Of a stretch of DNA of 64,000 nucleotides, positions 59,474 through 64,000 are shown piece after piece. The stretch spans positions 17,099,152-17,163,151 of the forward strand of contig NC_058160.1 of NCBI RefSeq assembly GCF_020080835.1, written 5' to 3'. The position numbers and the translations under genes are program-made. The notes below the pieces were generated by a model. That model was given only the letters and a program-made list of their open reading frames with translations, ran no database searches and was not told the DNA's origin. Position 1 is the first letter of the stretch, and every line of letters begins with the position of its first letter. This stretch comes from Cotesia glomerata (taxonomy: Eukaryota > Arthropoda > Insecta > Hymenoptera > Braconidae).

Positions 59474-60943
59474 ATGGAAATGTCAGAAGATTTTCAAACA
59501 TCGTTTACAGTACAGAGGATGGATACCTCAGTGCCGGCGAGGGAAGGCGTGCAAACGGGCCTAAACTCGTCGTTATCAAGCGACCGTTTGAACAGTGGAG
59601 TAGACCCCATGGCTCTGCTGTCTAGCAATGCTAGCAAGGTTACAGGGCGTACGAAATCAGCCTAGATGGCAGAAAACGGACAACTGAGCAACATTCCTTC
59701 AAAAAGTGGAGGACCTTTTGCTCCTGCCACTAATCAAACCCACCGAGGAAGAATGAACTCTCTACCGACCGTCACCGGCGAACAGTCACCAATGGAGAGG
59801 CTCGGCAACAAGATTGATGAGTTAGCCGAGTTCATAAAAGACAAAAAGAATCTCCACCATGAGATCAGAAAATTGGTTTCGTCTATTAGTACGGCATATA
59901 GGCTGGCCAACAAATCACCAACGAAGTCGGCGTCAACGACTCATACATCTCCAAGTCTGAACAAAAAATCACAGCCACCTCTGACCACTCCTAAGAAATT
60001 ACCACAGCAAGGAGATGGCAACAAGAAGAGGCCGCTGTCCACGCCCAGCCCTTCCTCAGATATTGACAAGCCAGCACAGAAAAAGACAGCCCGGGATGAT
60101 ACCTGGACCAAAGTGACTCGGCAAAACAAGAAAAAGAAAGAACAGGAGCCAGTGACTCGAGCTGCTACAGCCCAAGACCAGCCAAACAGCGGTGGCTCCA
60201 AGAAACCAAGGAGGAAGAAGACAAGAACTAAAGCTGTCCTAGTCCAACCAGCTGAAGGGCGAACATACGCCGATCTCCTGAAGGAAATCAAGGCCAAGGT
60301 AAGCCCTGTCGAGGCGGGCGTAGACATAAGGTCTATTAAAAAGACAAAACACGGAGGCGTTCTCCTTGAAATGGCTCGAAAGACCGAAGACAGCAAGGCA
60401 TTCACCGATGCAGTAAGGGCAGCCACTGCAAACATCGGCACAGTCAAGACGCTAACACCAACAACAACGATCAAGATCCTCGACTTAGATGAAATCTCTA
60501 CCGAGAGCGAAGTCCGTGAAGCACTCAAACGTGAATTCACTGACAACCTGGAGGTCAAACGGGTAAATTTGACAAAACCCACACCACGACGTAATCGGGC
60601 AGCCTTCTGCGAACTAGACGAGCCCAGTGCGATTAAGGCCCTTGACAAGGCCCGTATACGGATCGGTTTGGTGAACTGTCGTATACGCCCAGTAGTAAAA
60701 GTAACACGTTGTTTTAAATATTTTGAACACCAAACACGTCAGTGTGCGGGACCAGACAGAAGCAGGTGCTGCTACAAATGTGGCGGAGAAAACCACAAGG
60801 CCGTAAACTGCACGGAATAGTTAAAATGCTTCCTTTGTGCTTCGGACAAAGATGCCCAGGATAGTCTATGCCATATTTCTGGCACTGGAGCGTGTAAGGC
60901 ATTCCGCAAAGCACTTGCAGAAGCCACGAAAGGTCAGAAATGA
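59474..60943 (+). pseudogene. LINE L4 ORF1 (gag-like nucleic-acid-binding protein) with two TAG stops
   Basis: About 490 codons in one frame from MEMSEDFQ to GQK followed by TGA (60941-60943), broken by TAG at 59663 and TAG at 60818. Residues from the middle are basic and rich in Lys/Pro (PRRKKTRTKAVLVQ), then an RNA-binding-type region. The C-terminus carries the three knuckles typical of R1-clade ORF1: the first is damaged (CFKYFEHQTRQC, Cys to Tyr), the second intact (CYKCGGENHKAVNC), the third beyond the second stop (CFLCASDKDA...CH...C). The TGA overlaps the ORF2 ATG. Confidence 0.8.
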
Positions 60944-63925
60944 CACGCATACTACAAGGCAACCTGAATAGGTGCGCCTTGGCGCAAAACCTGCTGCGCC
61001 AGCGTGTTTTCGAAGATAAAATTGACGTCTGATTTATCTGCGAGCAATATCTGAACATCGAAGGTAAAACATGGTTCGCAGATGAAACGGGCACGGCAGC
61101 AATTTGGATTGTGAACACAAAGAACGTTACCGTCAACAACAGCGGAGGTGGAGCAGGTTTTGTCTGGATTCAAACCCCCACAACCTACTTCATGAGCGTC
61201 TATCTCTCACCTAACGAAGGGATTAGTGTGTTCCGACAGAAACTCGCAAATATAGAAGATGCGGTCACTAAGTTCGACGGCGAAGTTATCGTAGCCGGAG
61301 ACTTCAACTTTAAATCGGCTGAGTGGGGCGCTGCTTTCTCCGACACCAGAGGAAACGAGGTCGCTGACGTCGTGGCTAGACTCGACCTCATAGTGCTGAA
61401 CACCGGGAGCACCACGACCTTTAGAAGACCAGGGTACCAAGAATCCATCCTCGACATCTCATTGGCGACTCCAAGGACTGCCAACATGATTGAAGACTGG
61501 ACAGTATCCGAAGAATACAGTGGCAGTGATCACCAGTTTGTGACATTCAGCGTTGGATTGGCATTTGCTCCGGTTTCACAACGCGACGTTTCTAAGCGGA
61601 AGTGGAATGCCAAAAGGCTTGATCCAGAGGCATTGCAAGCTTCACTCGCACGAAGCTGGTCTGTCCTTCAGAACAACCCGACACCGGATACCTGCAGTGA
61701 GACGGAAAAGGCAGTGCTAAACACGATGAAGGAAATCACTGCCGCATGTGACGCCTCTATGCCGCGGCTGAAAAACCAGAGCTTCCACAGGCCAGCGTAC
61801 TGGTGGTCAACAGACATAGCAAAACTTCGCAAAATATGGCATCAGCTACGTCGCCGAGCAACGAGAGCTACGAAACGCTCCCCAAGCCAGGACTTGTATT
61901 CAAAAGAGTACAAGCAGGCCAAAAAGACGATAAACCGAGCCATTAAAGCAAGTAAAGCGAAACTGTGGAAAGAGATCTGCAACGATCTCGACAATGACCT
62001 CTGGGGTAAAGCCTACCAAATTGTCGCCAAACGACTTGGAAAGGCTTCACCAGAGGCGCCGAAGTCTCCTGCCTTGATGGAGAGCATTGTAACGGAGCTT
62101 TTCCCCAAACACCCACCGCGGGAGAAGAAACACTAAGAACAGCGAAGTAACACCCTTCACAACTAAGGAATTACAAGACGCGGCCAAGTCACTCAAAACA
62201 GGAAAGGCACCTGGACCTGATGGCATCCCGGCATCGGTGATCAAAACTGTAGCCCTGGAATACCCAGACATACTCCTGAACACCTACAACGCATGCTTGG
62301 CAACTGGCACGTTTCCCGTGGTCTGGAAACGGCAGAGATTGGTTCTCTTAGACAAAGGTAAGGGAACCCCCATAACACCTTCGTCGTTTAGACCACTCTG
62401 TATGCTGGACATTGCTAGAAAACTGCTCGAGAAGCTCATACAAGGGAGACTTCGCAACGACATAGACCGTGCTGGAGGTTTTGCCGCAAACCAACACGGC
62501 TTCCGGAAAGGACGTTCAACAGTCAGCGCGATCCAGAAAGTCGTAGCGACAGCGAGAGAAGCATGGACTGGTAGCCTCAAAGCCCGCAAGGTGTGTCTTG
62601 TCCTCACGCTAGACATTAGAAATGCCTTTAACAGCGCAAATTGGAGAGATATTTGAGACGCCCTGGAGCACAGATTTGACGTGGAGCCGGAGAATCCGGC
62701 ACTAGTCGACAACTACCTTGACGAGAGAAAGCTGATAGCAGAAACCACGGAAGGTCCCCAAGAATACGCCATAACGGCTGACGTGCCGCAAGGTTCAATA
62801 ATGGAGCCCGATCTATGGAACGCGGACTACGACGAGCTTCTGGAAATCCCGTTGCCAAAGCAAGTGGAGCTAACGGGCTTTGCAGACGACGTCGCGGCCA
62901 CGATAATAGTAGACAGCGTAGAGGAGGCCGAACTACTCGTTCGGGAAACCATTGATGCTGTCGAGACTTGGCTCGATAAACACCACCTGAAACTCGCAAA
63001 ACACATAACCGAGATGGTCCTTCTGACTCGCCAAAAATGGTTCCCAAAACCATTTGCTGTGGACATGGGAGGAATAACGCTAACGTCAACAAGGGCCCTG
63101 CGCTATCTGGGGGTAATGATAGATGAGAAACTATCTTTCCGTGAACACCTCGATAGTGCATGCCAGAAAGCCAGCAAGACGGTGTCGAGCCTAGCAAGAA
63201 TTATGACGAATACTACGGGACCAAGAACCAAAAAGAGGAGAGTCCTTCTGGAAGCAGTCCATTCGGTACTGCTTTATGGAGCGGAAATATGGGCAGATAT
63301 ATTAAAGCAGAAAACCTATCGGCGGAAAATGGCAGCAGTGCAGCGGCGAGGCGCTCTCAGAGTTGCCTGCGCCTACCGCACGGTTTCCGAAGCGGCTGTA
63401 TTGGTCATTGCGGGAGCTGCGCCCATCGACCTATTAGCGTTCGAGAGAGCATGACTCTACGACGCTAAAATCGGTGGCGAAAACATGAAGGAGGCAAGAA
63501 CGAGGATAAAAACGGAAACGCAGCAAGAGTGGCAGGACCGATGGACGTCGGGAGAGACAGGCAGATGGACAGCGCGACTGATCCCAAACATCAACGTCTG
63601 GCTTTCTCGGAAGCACGGGGGCACAGACTTCTTTCTGACCCAGCTACTGACGGGACATGGGCAGTTCAATGCCTATCTATTCAAGATGGGTTTGCACAAC
63701 ACACCAACGTGCAAATACTGTCCAGACAAAATTGACAACGCCGAGCACACGTTTTTCGAGTATGATCGATGGAAGGACGATAGAATCTGCACTGAAGAAA
63801 CAATGGGCACCGCGCTCTCCCCTGAGAGCTTGGTAATCTGCATGATCAAAAATGAAGAAAACTGGACAGCTGTTGTAGCCTACGCGCAGCGTCTCTTGAA
63901 AGAAAAAATCGCAGAAAGGGATTAG
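60940..63925 (+). pseudogene. LINE L4 ORF2 (endonuclease and reverse transcriptase), broken
   Basis: ATG at 60940 overlaps the ORF1 stop as ATGA, an arrangement compatible with reinitiation. APE-type endonuclease: VIVAGDFNFKSAEWGA and GSDHQFVTFSV catalytic boxes. RT: GKAPGPDGIPA, FRPLCMLD, NQHGFRKGRST, LTLDIRNAFNSANW, VPQGSIMEPDLWNADYDELL, intact FADDVAA. C-terminal knuckle CKYCPDKIDNAEHTFFEYDR has Tyr for the last Cys. Breaks: TGA at 61030, about 5-bp deletion near 62132 (by comparison with L1), TGA at 62654, TGA at 63452. It ends at TAG 63923-63925. Confidence 0.85.
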
Positions 63926-64000
63926 AAACCAGTAATAACAAGAAGTAGGTGTCGTGAGGCACAACATGGAGTGGATTGAAGTAATGCTAACGCGGTCCTG

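Larger units (their letters stand above)
59381..64000 (+). mobile_element. LINE L4: R1-clade element, 5' region complete, cut by window end
   Basis: Begins directly after (CA)n with CGGAGGGTAGCG, has a 5' leader of about 90 bp, ORF1, ORF2 and the start of the 3' UTR (matching L1 up to GCTAACGCGGTCC). It is the only copy with ORF1 and the endonuclease. Insertion into CA repeats, three gag knuckles and an APE-type endonuclease agree with the Mino-like part of the R1 clade. Several stops and one frameshift show it is not active. Confidence 0.85.

Noticed and set aside
59941..60648. 235-residue minus-strand frame over LINE L4 ORF1
   Set aside because: Antisense shadow of the codon-biased ORF1; no motif of its own. 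The same applies to minus-strand frames at 4671-5120, 62284-62712 and 62628-63197.

Overview
This is a eukaryotic, AT-rich, repeat-dominated window, almost certainly from an insect. R1-clade LINEs sitting in CA/GT microsatellites, Helitrons, short introns (71-197 bp) and two animal genes (a GRIP-type PDZ scaffold and a CNTD1-type cyclin) support this. A parasitoid wasp would fit the composition and repeat style, but that is only an impression. A run of exactly 100 N (17943-18042) is a scaffold gap.

Host genes are few. Two exons of a GRIP-like multi-PDZ gene lie on the minus strand (6613-7133, 7279-7805). A complete four-exon CNTD1/COSA-1-like meiotic cyclin gene lies on the plus strand (42439-43653) and appears to use a GC-AG intron. 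An unidentified gene has a tandemly duplicated exon (21048-21325, and 22331-22357 plus 38082-38209) and further exons at about 38844-39640. An unidentified short minus-strand reading frame lies at 44539-44802.

Everything else is nested mobile DNA. Paralogous empty sites inside the window let many insertions be resolved to the base: (a) at least five element families with CCC...GGG termini and 2-bp target duplications of varying sequence; one of them (CCCGGG family, copies A-D) is built from 10-bp repeats and carries a tRNA-like Pol III unit; (b) a 15.7-kb stack at 22358-38081: an outer element with about 450-bp inverted ends and a DDE-like transposase remnant, hit by an 8.75-kb foldback element (10-bp target duplication, minisatellite arms, Ulp1-like plus PHD protein), itself hit by a repeat that was hit by a 2.0-kb solo LTR, while a 3.4-kb CCCTG element sits in the tip of the outer inverted repeat; (c) a roughly 0.9-kb dispersed repeat, here called R, with an internal GT microsatellite used as a landing pad by R1-clade LINEs (L1, L3, L4 of one family, L2 of another) and by LTR elements; (d) Helitrons, one with a broken Pif1-like helicase; (e) a 5S-rRNA-like/tRNA-like SINE-type repeat.

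Layout: 1-299 unannotated; 300-6596 Tc1/mariner-type E element with copy A, two R copies and L1 inside; 6613-7805 GRIP; 8981-14060 R fragment, mariner-type MITE, second E element, copies B and D, 5S-like SINE; 14302-17690 another compound element with R, CCCAG element and Helitron; 18043-20432 Helitron helicase region; 20525-22357 duplicated exon with foldback and MITE insertions; 22358-38081 the stack; 38082-41894 unidentified gene, tRNA-like, tandem duplication, MITE; 42439-44802 CNTD1 and neighbour; 45052-50615 R copy split by an LTR-like insertion and two LINEs; 51067-58985 E-type end, Helitron fragment, LTR retrotransposon with gag and copy C; 58986-64000 R copy and a 5'-complete LINE running off the edge.
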